A stretch of 64,000 nucleotides of DNA from Humibacter sp049446075. Its GTDB lineage: Bacteria > Actinomycetota > Actinomycetes > Actinomycetales > Microbacteriaceae. How positions within the stretch are numbered: the first letter of the stretch is position 1; each line of letters starts with the position of its first letter. Both the position numbers and the translations under genes were made by a program. The DNA lies in NCBI RefSeq assembly GCF_049446075.1, contig NZ_JBMSEB010000002.1, forward strand, positions 62,001-126,000. Reading direction: 5' to 3'. Positions 8,082 through 17,508 of this stretch are shown piece after piece. The notes under the pieces are model-generated. The model was not told the origin of the DNA. It was given only the letters and a program-made list of their open reading frames with translations, and did no database searches.

Positions 8082-8923
8082 GCACCGCATCCGCCATACG
8101 CCACCGCTCGCCCGGAAAGCTCCGCAGGATGGGCGTCGGTTCGGGCATGGTCGTCGCCGCACTGCTTGCCCTCAGCGGATGCTCGGCGCAAGCGGAACCG
8201 GCATCGACAGCGAAACCGCAGTCCGGCAGTGCGGCCCCAGCGCTCAAGGGCGAGCTCACGGTGTATGCGGCAGCATCCCTGACCGCATCGTTCAACGAGC
8301 TGGCGGCAGGGTTCCATGAAGCCAATCCCGGTGTGACGGTGGCCCCGATCGACTACGACGGATCCCAGATCCTCGCAACCCAGATCGTGCAGGGCGCCCC
8401 TGCTGATGTCTTCGCCTCTGCCGACCAGCAGACGATGGCGACCGTACAGAAGGCCGGGCTCACGGCATCCGACCCGAAGGTCTTCGCCACGAACACGCTG
8501 CAGATCGCCGTGCGCTCGGGCAATCCGAAGAAGATCGCGAGTCTTGCGCAGCTGGCGAGCGCAGGCATCCAGACCGTTGTCTGCGCGCCGGCAGTGCCGT
8601 GCGGGGCGGCGGCGCAGAAGCTTTTGACGGCCGACGGAGTGAAGCTCACGCCGGTGAGCGAAGAGCAGAACGTGACGGCGGTTCTCACGAAGGTGTCGTC
8701 GGGAGCAGCGGATGCCGGACTCGTCTACGTCACCGACGTGAAGGCCGCCAAGGGAAGCGTCACGGTGGTGACCATCCCGGACGCCGACAAGGCGGTCAAC
8801 CGGTATCCGATCGCGGCCGTGACGAATGCGCCGCACTCGGCGATAGCGAAGGCGTTCGTTGCGTACGTTCTCTCGTCCGCCGGGCAGAAAGTGCTGCGTT
8901 CGTACGGCTTCGGAGCTCCATGA
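8078..8923 (+). CDS. modA: molybdate ABC transporter substrate-binding lipoprotein ModA
   Basis: A 281-residue lipoprotein; the lipobox LSGC places the lipidated Cys at residue 35 after a hydrophobic segment. The mature part shows ModA hallmarks: ELTVYAAASLTASFNELA (oxyanion-contacting AAASL), QGAPADVFASAD, and ADAGLVYVTDVKAAK. It captures molybdate outside the membrane for ModBC. Start and stop each overlap the neighbouring genes by four bases. Confidence 0.96.
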   Translation: MSTASAIRHRSPGKLRRMGVGSGMVVAALLALSGCSAQAEPASTAKPQSGSAAPALKGELTVYAAASLTASFNELAAGFHEANPGVTVAPIDYDGSQILATQIVQGAPADVFASADQQTMATVQKAGLTASDPKVFATNTLQIAVRSGNPKKIASLAQLASAGIQTVVCAPAVPCGAAAQKLLTADGVKLTPVSEEQNVTAVLTKVSSGAADAGLVYVTDVKAAKGSVTVVTIPDADKAVNRYPIAAVTNAPHSAIAKAFVAYVLSSAGQKVLRSYGFGAP

Positions 8924-9705
8924 CCGGGCCGCGCTGGCTGATCGCGCCAGCGGCGGTCGCGCTGGCGCTGATCGTGCTTCCCCTCGTCGCGCTCCTGCTG
9001 AGGTTGAACTGGGCCTCGGTTCCGGCCGCGATCGTGTCACGGGAGGCGCTCTCCGCGCTCTCGCTCTCGCTCGCGACGGCCGCGGGCGCCACGGTCATCT
9101 GCGTGGCACTCGGCGTTCCTCTGGCGCTGCTGATCGCCCGCTCCCCCGCCAGGGTCGCCGGCGCGCTCCGCGCGATCGTGACCCTTCCGCTCGTACTACC
9201 GCCGCTCGTCGGCGGCATCGCGCTGCTCTACCTGCTCGGCCGCACGGGGCTCATCGGTTCCCTGCTCGACGGGGTGGGCATCCGCATCCCCTTCACCACA
9301 GGCGCCGTCATCATCGCGCAGTCGTTCGTCGCCATGCCGTTCCTCGTGATCGCCGTCGAAGGGGCGTTCCGCAGCGCGGGCACCAGGTACGAGCAGGTGG
9401 CAGCGACGCTCGGCGCCTCGCGCTGGACAGCCTTCCGCCGCGTGACGCTCCCCCTCGTCGGCCCGAGCCTCGTGGCGGGGATCGTGCTCTGCTTCGCCAG
9501 GGCACTCGGCGAGTTCGGAGCGACGGCGCTGTTCGCAGGCAACCAGGAGGGCGTCACCCGAACGATGCCGCTCGCCATCTACACAGCGTTCAACGGGGGC
9601 GGTGTCGGGCAGGAGACCGCGATCGCGTTGTCTCTGCTGTTGGTCGTCGTCGCCATCCTGGTGCTGCTGGCCGTGCGCGGCAGGCGCGAGGAGGCGGCGC
9701 TGTGA
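8920..9705 (+). CDS. modB: molybdate ABC transporter permease ModB
   Basis: A 261-residue integral membrane permease with about six hydrophobic helices. The cytoplasmic coupling loop is EQVAATLGASRWTAFRRVTLP, the EAA motif of binding-protein-dependent permeases, and ARALGEFGATALFAGN is a ModB signature. ATG 8920 overlaps modA by four bases, and the stop overlaps the GTG of modC. The frame is open upstream through modA, but that part is a shadow. Confidence 0.95.
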   Translation: MTGPRWLIAPAAVALALIVLPLVALLLRLNWASVPAAIVSREALSALSLSLATAAGATVICVALGVPLALLIARSPARVAGALRAIVTLPLVLPPLVGGIALLYLLGRTGLIGSLLDGVGIRIPFTTGAVIIAQSFVAMPFLVIAVEGAFRSAGTRYEQVAATLGASRWTAFRRVTLPLVGPSLVAGIVLCFARALGEFGATALFAGNQEGVTRTMPLAIYTAFNGGGVGQETAIALSLLLVVVAILVLLAVRGRREEAAL

Positions 9706-10838
9706 CGCAGGCGTCGGGACCCGCACCTGTCGAAGGCGTCAGCCTCATGGCGAAGGTGCACGCGCGACGCGGCTCGTTCGCGCTCGACGTCGAACTCGAC
9801 GTCCTCCCGGGACGCACGCTGGCCGTGCTAGGTCCGAACGGAGCCGGCAAGTCAACGTTGCTCGAGACGATCGTGGGGCGACTGCGACCCGAGCACGGTC
9901 GCGTTCGCGTCGGCGAGCGGGTCGTGTCCGAGCCGGGCCGCGGCATCCACGTGGCGCCTGAGCACCGCAGGGTGGGGCTGCTCAACCAGGCGCCGTCGCT
10001 CTTCCCGCATCTGTCCGCGCTCGAAAACGTCGCGTTCGGTCCGCGGGCGGCCGGCGTCTCGCGCAACGAGGCGCGGGACGAGGCCGCGCGGCTCCTGACG
10101 GCCGTCGGCCTGCGCGGCCACGAAGAGCGGCGGCCAGCCCGGTTGTCCGGCGGTCAGCAGCAACGGGTCGCCCTCGCCAGAGCTCTTGCCGCCCGGCCAG
10201 ACGTGCTCTTGCTCGATGAGCCGTTCTCGGCGCTCGACGTGGCGACTGCGGCAGACATCCGGATGCTCACTGCCGAAACACTGCGCAGCACGGCAACGAC
10301 GGCGGTGATCGTGACCCACGACGTGATCGACGCGCTGTCGCTCGCAGAAGACTGCGTCGTGCTCGACGCCGGCCGGGTCGTCGACGCCGGGCCGCTCGAG
10401 CGGGTACTCGGAATGCCGCGATCGCCCTTCGTCGCCGCCATGGCAGGCATGAACCTGCTCGCGGGAACCAGCGCGGGCTCCGGTCTGCTGACCACCGACG
10501 ACGGACGGATGCTCCGCGGCCGCGAGTCGCAGCCCTTGCGTCGCGGAGCGCGCGCCTTCGCGGCGTTCGCACCGGCATCCGTGCACATCGCGCGTCTCGA
10601 GCATGCCGGCGTGCAGGAGGACACATCCGAGGAGTCGTCGGTACGCGGCACCGTCGAACGGTGGGAACTCGGCACCGGCGGGGTTCGTGTACGTCTGACG
10701 AGTGGATGGGCCGCCGACGTGCCCCCTGCCGAGTTTGCCTCGCTTCACCTGGCACGCGGGGATCAGTTGCTGCTTCGCGTGCCGTCATCTGCCGTCATCC
10801 TGTATCCGGCCGACACCCGGGGTGAAGTGGAGCCCTGA
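9702..10838 (+). CDS. modC: molybdate ABC transporter ATP-binding protein ModC
   Basis: A 378-residue ATPase. Walker A is GPNGAGKST, the ABC signature LSGGQQQR, Walker B DVLLLDEP, followed by the H-loop VIVTHD. The C-terminal ~100 residues form a TOBE-like regulatory domain (VERWELGTGGVRVRLTSGW) typical of ModC. GTG 9702 overlaps the modB stop; no other start keeps the coupling. This is the only ABC importer in the window with its own ATPase. Confidence 0.95.
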   Translation: MTQASGPAPVEGVSLMAKVHARRGSFALDVELDVLPGRTLAVLGPNGAGKSTLLETIVGRLRPEHGRVRVGERVVSEPGRGIHVAPEHRRVGLLNQAPSLFPHLSALENVAFGPRAAGVSRNEARDEAARLLTAVGLRGHEERRPARLSGGQQQRVALARALAARPDVLLLDEPFSALDVATAADIRMLTAETLRSTATTAVIVTHDVIDALSLAEDCVVLDAGRVVDAGPLERVLGMPRSPFVAAMAGMNLLAGTSAGSGLLTTDDGRMLRGRESQPLRRGARAFAAFAPASVHIARLEHAGVQEDTSEESSVRGTVERWELGTGGVRVRLTSGWAADVPPAEFASLHLARGDQLLLRVPSSAVILYPADTRGEVEP

Positions 10839-10895
10839 CGGTCGGGGCGCCGTCGTCACACCGAACGTCCCGGTCCGGCCGGTTACGGTGATCAC

Positions 10896-11921
10896 ATGGG
10901 AGCACAACTGATCGGAGATCGATACGGCCGCGCGCTGCGCGACCTGCGCATCTCGCTCACCGATCGCTGCAACCTGCGCTGCGTCTACTGCATGCCGAGG
11001 GAGGTCTTCGGCGCCGACCACGTGTTCCTTCCTGCCGACCGGCTCCTGTCGTTCGATCAGATCGAGCGCGTTGCGCGGGTCGCGGTCGCCGGCGGCGTCG
11101 TGAAACTCAGGCTGACGGGCGGCGAGCCGTTGCTGCGGCCGGCCATAACCGATCTCGTCGCACGTCTGAGCCACCTACGGACCCCGGATGGCGGGCACGT
11201 CGAGATCGCGTTGACCACCAACGGGACCGGCCTCGCACGGCTCGCCGGGCCGTTGCGCGAGGCTGGACTCGACCGCGTCACGGTATCGCTGGACAGCCTC
11301 GACCCTCAGGCATTCGCCCGGATCAGCGACACGAAGATCCCTCTCACCCGTGTCCTCGACGGCATCGCTGCAGCGCGGACGGCCGGCCTGCCCGTGAAGG
11401 TCAACACGGTCGTTCGAAGAGGCTTCAACGACGACGACATCGAGTTCATCGCCGAGCATTTCCGCGGCACAGGGGTGACCGTACGGTTCATCGAGTACAT
11501 GGACGTGGGAGCCACAAACGGCTGGCGGCTCGACGACGTCGTTCCCTCTGCCGAGGTGATCGAGCGCATCGGCCGAAGGCATCCGCTCGAAGCCGTCGCC
11601 GAGCGCGGAGCCGCGACGGCGTCGCGCTGGCGCTACGTCGACGGCTTAGGCGAGATCGGCGTCATCTCGAGCGTCACCGAGCCGTTCTGCGGGTCGTGCA
11701 CCCGCGCTCGCATATCGGCGGACGGGCACCTCTTCACCTGCCTCTTCGCGTCGGCGGGCGTCGACCTGAAGCCCGCGATCGAAGAAGGCGACGAAGCGGT
11801 TGCTCGAGCGCTGTTCGGCACCTGGCGCAGCCGCGACGACCGCTACTCGGAGCTGCGCGGTGCGGAGACGGCTGCCGACAACGGCAGGGGACGCGTCGAG
11901 ATGTCGTTCATCGGCGGCTGA
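10896..11921 (+). CDS. moaA: GTP 3',8-cyclase MoaA (molybdenum cofactor biosynthesis)
   Basis: A 341-residue radical-SAM enzyme that starts cofactor synthesis from GTP. The N-terminal cluster motif is CNLRCVYC (C25, C29, C32), with LRLTGGEPLLR following. The second cluster uses CGSC and a third Cys 14 residues after it (CLF), the MoaA pattern. The protein ends in the conserved Gly-Gly that reaches into the active site. It lies 57 bases after modC, so cofactor synthesis and molybdate uptake are adjacent. The remaining moa/moe genes are outside the window. Confidence 0.96.
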   Translation: MGAQLIGDRYGRALRDLRISLTDRCNLRCVYCMPREVFGADHVFLPADRLLSFDQIERVARVAVAGGVVKLRLTGGEPLLRPAITDLVARLSHLRTPDGGHVEIALTTNGTGLARLAGPLREAGLDRVTVSLDSLDPQAFARISDTKIPLTRVLDGIAAARTAGLPVKVNTVVRRGFNDDDIEFIAEHFRGTGVTVRFIEYMDVGATNGWRLDDVVPSAEVIERIGRRHPLEAVAERGAATASRWRYVDGLGEIGVISSVTEPFCGSCTRARISADGHLFTCLFASAGVDLKPAIEEGDEAVARALFGTWRSRDDRYSELRGAETAADNGRGRVEMSFIGG

Positions 11922-12024
11922 GCCGAGGCTCGGGCGGCTCGCTCACGGGTTCCCTTGCCGCGTGCCTACCGCGATACTGAAGACGGCCACACCGGCCCCG
12001 GTCGACGGCAAAGGCGGTTAGCAG

Positions 12025-12618
12025 ATGGCGCTCATCACTCGCGGGTTCGGCAGCAGAAGCCACGACCGCGACACGCGGCTGCCGCCCGGACAGACTCAGG
12101 TCGAGGACTGGCCCGTGCTCACGGCAGGAGCAACGCCCGACATCGATCCCGAGATCTGGGAATTCACGGTGACGACCGAGGACGGCACCACCACGCGCTG
12201 GGACTGGGACTCGTTCCGCGCGCTCGGGCTCGAGGACTTCACGGTCGACATCCACTGCGTCACGCACTGGTCGAGACTCGGGATGTCGTGGCGCGGCGTG
12301 CCGCTCGACCGGATCTTCGACCACGTCGAGACCTCGTACGACTATGTGATGGCGCACAGCTACGGCGGCTACACGACCAACATTCCCTTGGATGAGCTGC
12401 TCGACGGCAAGGCGTGGATCGCTTTCGAGGCGGATGGCGAGCCGCTCGAGCCCGAGCACGGCGGTCCGGCCCGTCTCGTGGTCCCCCACCTGTATTTCTG
12501 GAAGAGCGCCAAGTGGGTGCACGGTCTCGAGCTGATCCCGCAGGATGAGCCGGGGTTCTGGGAGGAGCGCGGGTACCACCTGCACGGCGATCCCTGGACC
12601 GAAGAGCGCTATTCGTGA
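12025..12618 (+). CDS. soluble sulfite-oxidase-like molybdopterin oxidoreductase
   Basis: A 197-residue single-domain protein of the YuiH/sulfite-oxidase-like family. The Moco-binding Cys is C78 in DIHCVTHWSRLG; HGGPARLVVPHLYFWKSAKW is the domain's other conserved block. There is no signal peptide, so it is cytoplasmic. It overlaps the next gene by four bases (GTGA), so it and the flavin reductase probably form an electron-transfer pair. Substrate unknown. Confidence 0.88.
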   Translation: MALITRGFGSRSHDRDTRLPPGQTQVEDWPVLTAGATPDIDPEIWEFTVTTEDGTTTRWDWDSFRALGLEDFTVDIHCVTHWSRLGMSWRGVPLDRIFDHVETSYDYVMAHSYGGYTTNIPLDELLDGKAWIAFEADGEPLEPEHGGPARLVVPHLYFWKSAKWVHGLELIPQDEPGFWEERGYHLHGDPWTEERYS

Positions 12619-13355
12619 TCGCGCATGCCGCGTGGCATATGGCAACCGTGTCGGCCGCCCGCCCGGAGACGTCGAACGCACGCCGCATCACCCTCGACAT
12701 CCCCGACTGGCCGGGCAACGCAGCGGGCCAGCATGTCGACATCCGGCTCACGGCCGAAGACGGCTACCAGGCCAGCCGCTCCTACTCGATCGCGTCCTCG
12801 GGAAGCGCGACGTCGATCGAGCTCGCCGTCGACCGCGTCGCCTCAGGCGAGGTCTCGCCGTTCCTCGTGGACGACCTGATGGTTGGAGACCAGCTCGAGG
12901 TGCGCGGTCCGCTCGGTGGATGGTTCGAGTGGACGCCTGGCGCATCCTCCCGCCCTGTGCAGCTCATCGGGGGCGGCTCAGGAGTCGTACCGCTGGCCGC
13001 CATCGTGCGCGCACACCGAGCTGCTGCGGATGCCACGCCGTTCCGTTTGCTCTACGCGGCACGAACGCCAGACGACGTCTTCTTCCGCGAGGAGTTGGAC
13101 CGTGAGGCCACCGCCTCCGATCCCGCAGCGGTACGGGTCGATTACGTGTTCTCCAGACGAGCCCCAGACGGATATCCCCGCCCGGCCGGCCGCCTCACAC
13201 GCGAGCTGCTCGGCGAGCTCGTGCTGCGGGTCGACGAGAACCCGCGCGTGTATGTGTGCGGGTCGACGCCCTTCGTCGAGCGGGTGCTCGGCTGGCTGAA
13301 GGAGCTCGGGCACGACGTCGACGACGTGCGTGCCGAGCGGTTCGGAGGTGCGTGA
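12615..13355 (+). CDS. FAD/NAD(P)-binding ferredoxin-reductase-type oxidoreductase
   Basis: A 246-residue FNR-superfamily reductase without an iron-sulfur domain. RSYSIASSG is the FAD-binding motif, LIGGGSGVVPLAAI the dinucleotide-binding loop, and VYVCGSTPFVERVL the C-terminal block. It should pass electrons between NAD(P)H and the molybdoenzyme encoded just upstream, with which it is coupled by a GTGA overlap. The GTG start 12615 is set by that overlap. Confidence 0.88.
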   Translation: MIAHAAWHMATVSAARPETSNARRITLDIPDWPGNAAGQHVDIRLTAEDGYQASRSYSIASSGSATSIELAVDRVASGEVSPFLVDDLMVGDQLEVRGPLGGWFEWTPGASSRPVQLIGGGSGVVPLAAIVRAHRAAADATPFRLLYAARTPDDVFFREELDREATASDPAAVRVDYVFSRRAPDGYPRPAGRLTRELLGELVLRVDENPRVYVCGSTPFVERVLGWLKELGHDVDDVRAERFGGA

Positions 13356-13609
13356 TGCAGAAGTTCGACGGAAACGTGCTCGCCGGCCCCCTGTCCGAGG
13401 TGATGGCAGGTGATGCAACGGCTGCACGTGCGCGCTGCGCGCACTGCGGTGACGTGGCGGTCGTCGCGCAGGCCGTGGTCTACGCGGACGGCAACAGGTT
13501 CGTCGCCAGGTGCCGCCGCTGCGATGGCGTTCTGCTCACGATCATCGAGGCCGACGGAGAGGTGCGGCTCACGATGACAGGCGTCACGGCGTACACGATC
13601 CCGACCTGA
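13355..13609 (+). CDS. small zinc-ribbon protein (DUF6510-like)
   Basis: An 84-residue protein with two Cys pairs, CAHC and CRRC, separated by about 26 residues, which suggests a zinc ribbon. GGAGG at 13344-13348 sits 6 bases before ATG 13355, which overlaps the previous stop by one base. The tight linkage to a molybdoenzyme and its reductase recurs in actinobacteria as far as I recall, but its role is unknown. The frame is open upstream inside the reductase gene; that part is not used. Confidence 0.75.
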   Translation: MQKFDGNVLAGPLSEVMAGDATAARARCAHCGDVAVVAQAVVYADGNRFVARCRRCDGVLLTIIEADGEVRLTMTGVTAYTIPT

Positions 13610-13639
13610 ACCGCCTGACGAGCCGGCGGCCGCGCCGCC

Positions 13640-13990
13640 TCACCGCATGAGCGGGATGACCTCCACACCGCTGTGGTCCGTGCGCGCTTCGGCCAGGAGG
13701 CCGGCGAGAGCGACGGCATCCGCCTTCTCGGGCACGTCGATCACGTAGAAACCGCCGAGCATCTCCTTCGTCTCGGCGAAGGGTCCATCGACTGCGGTCG
13801 GTTCGCCCGAGCCGCCGAGGCGCACCGTTGTCCAGTTCTCCCGATCCTGCAGCTGGCCCGCCGAGAGGATGCTTTCGCCCGCTTGCTCACGGAAGCGGCG
13901 GTGACCCTCGTCGATGGCGGCCCAGTCATCCGAGGTCATCGCGGCCCACCGCTGCTCGTTGCCGTTGATGGCGATGAAGTACTTGGCCAT
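13640..13990 (-). CDS. YCII-related domain protein
   Basis: A 116-residue protein of the YCII/DGPF family, a dimeric alpha/beta barrel fold. VDGPFAETKEMLGGFYVIDV contains the DGPF motif and the family's strand. The start MAKYFIAING at 13990 is chosen since the fold begins there; the open frame to 14200 lacks conserved features. Such proteins are often encoded beside ECF sigma factors, but none is here, and no function can be given. Confidence 0.82.
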   Translation of the reverse strand: MAKYFIAINGNEQRWAAMTSDDWAAIDEGHRRFREQAGESILSAGQLQDRENWTTVRLGGSGEPTAVDGPFAETKEMLGGFYVIDVPEKADAVALAGLLAEARTDHSGVEVIPLMR

Positions 13991-14093
13991 GGGTGTGTTC
14001 CCGTCTCTCGAGTGGTGCCGACGGCGTCGGTCGCCGTCAACAAGACGTCGAACGGACTGGGCCGTTTTCGACAGCGACCCACCCCGGCAGGAA

Positions 14094-14264
14094 TCAGTCC
14101 AGCTTGCTGAGCACCTGCATCGGAATGGCGAACGCGAGCGCCATGGCGACGACGCCGCCGATGAAGGTGGGTCCCTGCCACCCCGTGAACTCGGGCGCAT
14201 AGCCCATCAGAGCCATCCCGCCGAGGAACAGCACGAACGACACGATCAGTGCGATCACATTCAT
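14094..14264 (-). CDS. small two-helix membrane protein
   Basis: A 56-residue hypothetical protein with two hydrophobic helices (IALIVSFVLFLGGMALMGY and FIGGVVAMALAFAIPMQVL) around a short loop with TGWQG. ATG 14264 follows GGGAG by 8 bases, so this start is preferred over the longer frame to 14360. No family is recognised. Confidence 0.65.
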   Translation of the reverse strand: MNVIALIVSFVLFLGGMALMGYAPEFTGWQGPTFIGGVVAMALAFAIPMQVLSKLD

Positions 14265-14551
14265 CCCGAGAACTCCCAGTCTGCTGCGCACCGGGGGCGC
14301 CGGTGCCTCGCGAACCAACCTACCGGTTCGGGCGCCCGTGCGGCCTGGCGAACGGGCCAAGAAGCATGACCGAATGCGGGCCCGAGCGCGAGGGGAAGAA
14401 TGGGGGTTCTATCCGTGAGAGATTCTCGCTAATCTTGCCAGACACGCGGGCGGCATGAGCGGCCCCGTACTCGAGTGGCCGAGAGCCGCACGACGTCGCC
14501 GAGCGCGGCGTTCCGATACACGCAAAGCCCCCAGCCGGTGGAGGAGCTTCT

Positions 14552-15109
14552 GTGCTTTCCGAGCAGGTGATGACGACGGAGACCCACGTGTTGCGTCCGC
14601 ATCGCCATCTGCTCTCCAGCGGTGTCATCGCAGCCCTGGCGCTGACCACTCCCGTGTTCGCTGTCGCGTACTGGCTCACGATCGGCAACGGGGGCTGGCC
14701 GGTGACGCTCCTCGTGCACGCGCTCGTCGCCCTCATCGCGCTGATCGCCGTTCTGCAGTTCAGGCGCACGGCGGTGATGGTCTCGCCGGAGGGCGTGCGG
14801 GAACGGGGGTTTCTCGGGCGGGTCACCGAGATCGCAAACCGAGACATCGCATCGCTGTGTCTGCTGGAGCTCTATCGCGACAACGCGCTCGACACGCAGC
14901 CCAACCTGTTCATCCTCGACGTGCACGGGATGCCACGGGTGCGGCTGCGGGGACAGTACTGGTCTCGCGCAGACATGGAGGAACTGGCCGAGGTGCTCGA
15001 CCGCCCGCTCGCCAGCCCGTCCGACTCGATCACGCTCTCGGAGATGCGCTCGGCGCACCCCGAATGGCTGTACTGGTTCGAGCGCATCCCACTGCTCACC
15101 TGGATGTGA
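14552..15109 (+). CDS. membrane protein with two helices and a PH-like cytoplasmic domain
   Basis: A 185-residue unrecognised protein. Hydrophobic helices at about 24-44 and 50-68 are followed by a domain of alternating strands (VMVSPEGVRERGFLGRVTEI, NLFILDVHGMPRVRLRG) reminiscent of bacterial PH domains. GAGGAG 5 bases before GTG 14552 fixes the start. It faces the acetyltransferase gene convergently. Function unknown; the PH resemblance is a guess from strand pattern. Confidence 0.7.
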   Translation: MLSEQVMTTETHVLRPHRHLLSSGVIAALALTTPVFAVAYWLTIGNGGWPVTLLVHALVALIALIAVLQFRRTAVMVSPEGVRERGFLGRVTEIANRDIASLCLLELYRDNALDTQPNLFILDVHGMPRVRLRGQYWSRADMEELAEVLDRPLASPSDSITLSEMRSAHPEWLYWFERIPLLTWM

Positions 15110-15169
15110 CCGCGCCGCCAGAAGGGGCGGCCCCACCTGGGCGCGGCGGCCTCTGCGCCGTACGGCCGG

Positions 15170-15772
15170 TCAGACGACGGCGTCGGTGCGGATGCCCACG
15201 CGCGTGCCGGTCGCGCTCGAGGGCAGGGGAGCGAATCCGAGACGCTGGTAGAAGGCACCGGCGCTCACGTTGTCTGGCGCATACTCCAGCCACACGGCAG
15301 GAACTCCGCGCGACGTCAGCTCCGCAAGCAGGGTTCGCACGAGCATCCTGCCCAACCCCTGCCCCTGCAGATCGGGGAGAAGGTCGATGTGCAGGTGCGC
15401 GGGGTAGTCGCCGAGCTCGGGAATGAGCATCCGCTCGGGCCGCCGGCCGTCCCGGACTATTCGCTGCGTCGTGCTCTCCTCACCGGTCAGCGGATACTTC
15501 TGCTCGAAAGCCGGAAGCCACTTGGCTCGCAGGCGCTCGACGAATTCGGCGGTGTCTTCCACTCCGAGGATGTAACCGCGAGCACGGCCCTCGACGTCGA
15601 CCACGAACGCGGTCTCCGGAGCGAGGTCCACGTATGGCAGCGCGTAGATGTCGGGCAGCAGGTCGTCATCGTCGAGCCAGCCCGTGGCATCCGTGCCCGA
15701 CCTCCCCGTCTTGAGGCAGATCTCGTACATGTCGTCGCGATCGCTCGTTCGGTAAGGACGGATGTGTGCCAC
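15170..15772 (-). CDS. GNAT-family N-acetyltransferase
   Basis: A 200-residue acetyltransferase. IRPYRTSDRDDMYEICLKTG is the N-terminal motif; LPDLQGQGLGRMLVRTLL is the acetyl-CoA pyrophosphate loop (Q/RxxGxG/A); NVSAGAFYQRLGF is the closing motif. It resembles eukaryotic O-GlcNAcase-type acetyltransferase domains in length and layout, but the acceptor is unknown. GTG 15772 is preceded by GAAGGGAAG. The gene follows the exporter gene on the same strand with 86 bases between. Confidence 0.85.
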   Translation of the reverse strand: MAHIRPYRTSDRDDMYEICLKTGRSGTDATGWLDDDDLLPDIYALPYVDLAPETAFVVDVEGRARGYILGVEDTAEFVERLRAKWLPAFEQKYPLTGEESTTQRIVRDGRRPERMLIPELGDYPAHLHIDLLPDLQGQGLGRMLVRTLLAELTSRGVPAVWLEYAPDNVSAGAFYQRLGFAPLPSSATGTRVGIRTDAVV

Positions 15773-15858
15773 GGTCTTCCCTTCACCTGGGTGTGCTGAG
15801 TGAGTGCTGAGCGGGTGCTGCTCGGTGCCCGGCGTGTCCCGGAATGACGAGGCCGCGT

Positions 15859-17364
15859 CTACCTGGCGAGTGCGGGCACGGTGCGCGGCCGCACGACGAA
15901 CCACAACGAGCACACCGAGACGATCGAGCAGGCGAGCATCACGATACCCATTGGTGCGGCGCTGGCCACGCCCAGCAGCCCGACGAGCGGCGAGATCAGG
16001 CCGGCGATCGCGAAGTTGGATGCCCCCTGCAGCGACGCCGCCGTGCCCGCCTCGGAGCCATGGCCGTTGAGCGCCAGCACCTGCACGCATGGGAAGCCGA
16101 AGCCGCACGAGCAGATGAAGCACCAGAGCGGAACGATGACGCCCCAGATGCCGCCGGTTCCCGTGCTGCCGAGGATCACGATGAGGGCGGCCGAGATCGT
16201 CATCGTCGCGGTCGAGACCGCGAGCACCCACTGCGGGCCCACGCGCTTCGCCAAGCGTGCAGCGGTCTGCACGCCGATGATGATTCCGACCGAGTTGGCG
16301 GCGAATAGCGCGCCGTATTGCTGCGCGTCGAACGAGTAGACCATCTGGAACACGAACGAGCTCGACGAGAGATACGAGAACAGTCCCGAGAAGTTCATGG
16401 CGCTGACGATGACCACGCCGACGAAGATACGGTCGCTGAGAACGGACTTGAACCGCTGACCGACGCCGGTGTGCCCAGCCGCGTGGCGGGCATCCTTCGG
16501 CAGGGTCTCGACGATCCACAGCACGAGGCAGACGAGCATCGAGGCGCTGTACGCGGCGATCACCCAGAAGATTCCGCGCCACGGCATGATGAGCAGCAGC
16601 TGCGAGCCGAGCACGGGTGCGATGACCGGCGCGAGACCGTTCACCAGTGCGAGCCGCGACAGCATGGTGACGAGACGGTGCCCACTGAACAGGTCGCGCA
16701 CCATGGCCATCGCGACCACACCGCTGGCTGCGGCGCCGAGTCCCTGCAACAGACGGAACAGGCTCAGCAGCTCCACGTTCGGCGCGAGCGCCACGCCGAG
16801 CGACGCGAGGATGTGCACGGTCGTCGCCACGATGAGCGGAACTCGCCTGCCGACCTTGTCGCTCCACGGTCCGACGATGAGCTGACCGAGTCCGAAGCCG
16901 AGCGTGGTGGCCGTCAGCGTGAGCTGGATGACGGCGGTCGTGACGTGGAAGTCGGTCTCGAGCTTCGGCATCGACGGCAGGTAGGTGTCCATGGTGAACG
17001 GACCGAGCGCCGTCAGCGCGCCGAGGATGAGGATGTAAGAGAGCCGTCTGCGCGTGGGCAGGGCGTCGCCCGGGTGCACGACGGATGCCGGCGACGTGGC
17101 GGGCGAGCGGCGACCCCTCGCTGCAGCACCGAAGTCGATGGTGGGGATGCCGCCTGTCGGCATGCCTGCGGTAATGCCGACGACGGGTATGCCGGAGGTC
17201 TGCGTGGCGACGTACTCCGACTCGCGCTCCTGCTCGGTGCGCGAGCCGTGCGATTCGCCGCTGCAGGCGAGCTCTGAACGCTTCGCCTGCCCGTGACGGT
17301 GTGCCCCGCGAGACCGCTCTTCGGATTCGGGGACGACGGGAATGGGCTTGGTGGCTGTAGACAT
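15859..17364 (-). CDS. Bcr/CflA-type MFS drug-resistance transporter with long N-terminal extension
   Basis: A 501-residue major-facilitator exporter with 12 predicted helices. The core, from LSYILILGALTALGPFTMDTY at about 108, shows the Bcr/CflA family features: GPWSDKVGRRVPL (motif A) and RLLQGLGAAASGVVAMAMVRDL. The first ~107 residues are hydrophilic, rich in Ser, Glu, Arg and later Gly/Pro/Ile, and are not part of the family; they may be a real extension or reflect a start set too early. No strong ribosome site precedes ATG 17364. A 14-base palindrome upstream suggests drug-responsive control. The substrate is unknown. Confidence 0.85.
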   Translation of the reverse strand: MSTATKPIPVVPESEERSRGAHRHGQAKRSELACSGESHGSRTEQERESEYVATQTSGIPVVGITAGMPTGGIPTIDFGAAARGRRSPATSPASVVHPGDALPTRRRLSYILILGALTALGPFTMDTYLPSMPKLETDFHVTTAVIQLTLTATTLGFGLGQLIVGPWSDKVGRRVPLIVATTVHILASLGVALAPNVELLSLFRLLQGLGAAASGVVAMAMVRDLFSGHRLVTMLSRLALVNGLAPVIAPVLGSQLLLIMPWRGIFWVIAAYSASMLVCLVLWIVETLPKDARHAAGHTGVGQRFKSVLSDRIFVGVVIVSAMNFSGLFSYLSSSSFVFQMVYSFDAQQYGALFAANSVGIIIGVQTAARLAKRVGPQWVLAVSTATMTISAALIVILGSTGTGGIWGVIVPLWCFICSCGFGFPCVQVLALNGHGSEAGTAASLQGASNFAIAGLISPLVGLLGVASAAPMGIVMLACSIVSVCSLWFVVRPRTVPALAR

Positions 17365-17508
17365 ACGTTTCGCAGATCTGTGGTGTGGTGGCAGGGCGCG
17401 ATCAGGCAGCGGATGCCCGCGGCGAGCATTGCGGCTGCGCGCACGCGGGTGCGGCCCGAGTGGTGGAGCGAAGGGATCGAGATCGAAGATCGCGCCCGAG
17501 GAAGCGCG

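Noticed and set aside
14265..14551. Possible gene in the 287-base gap before the PH-like membrane gene
   Set aside because: No frame with ribosome site and protein-like composition on either strand.
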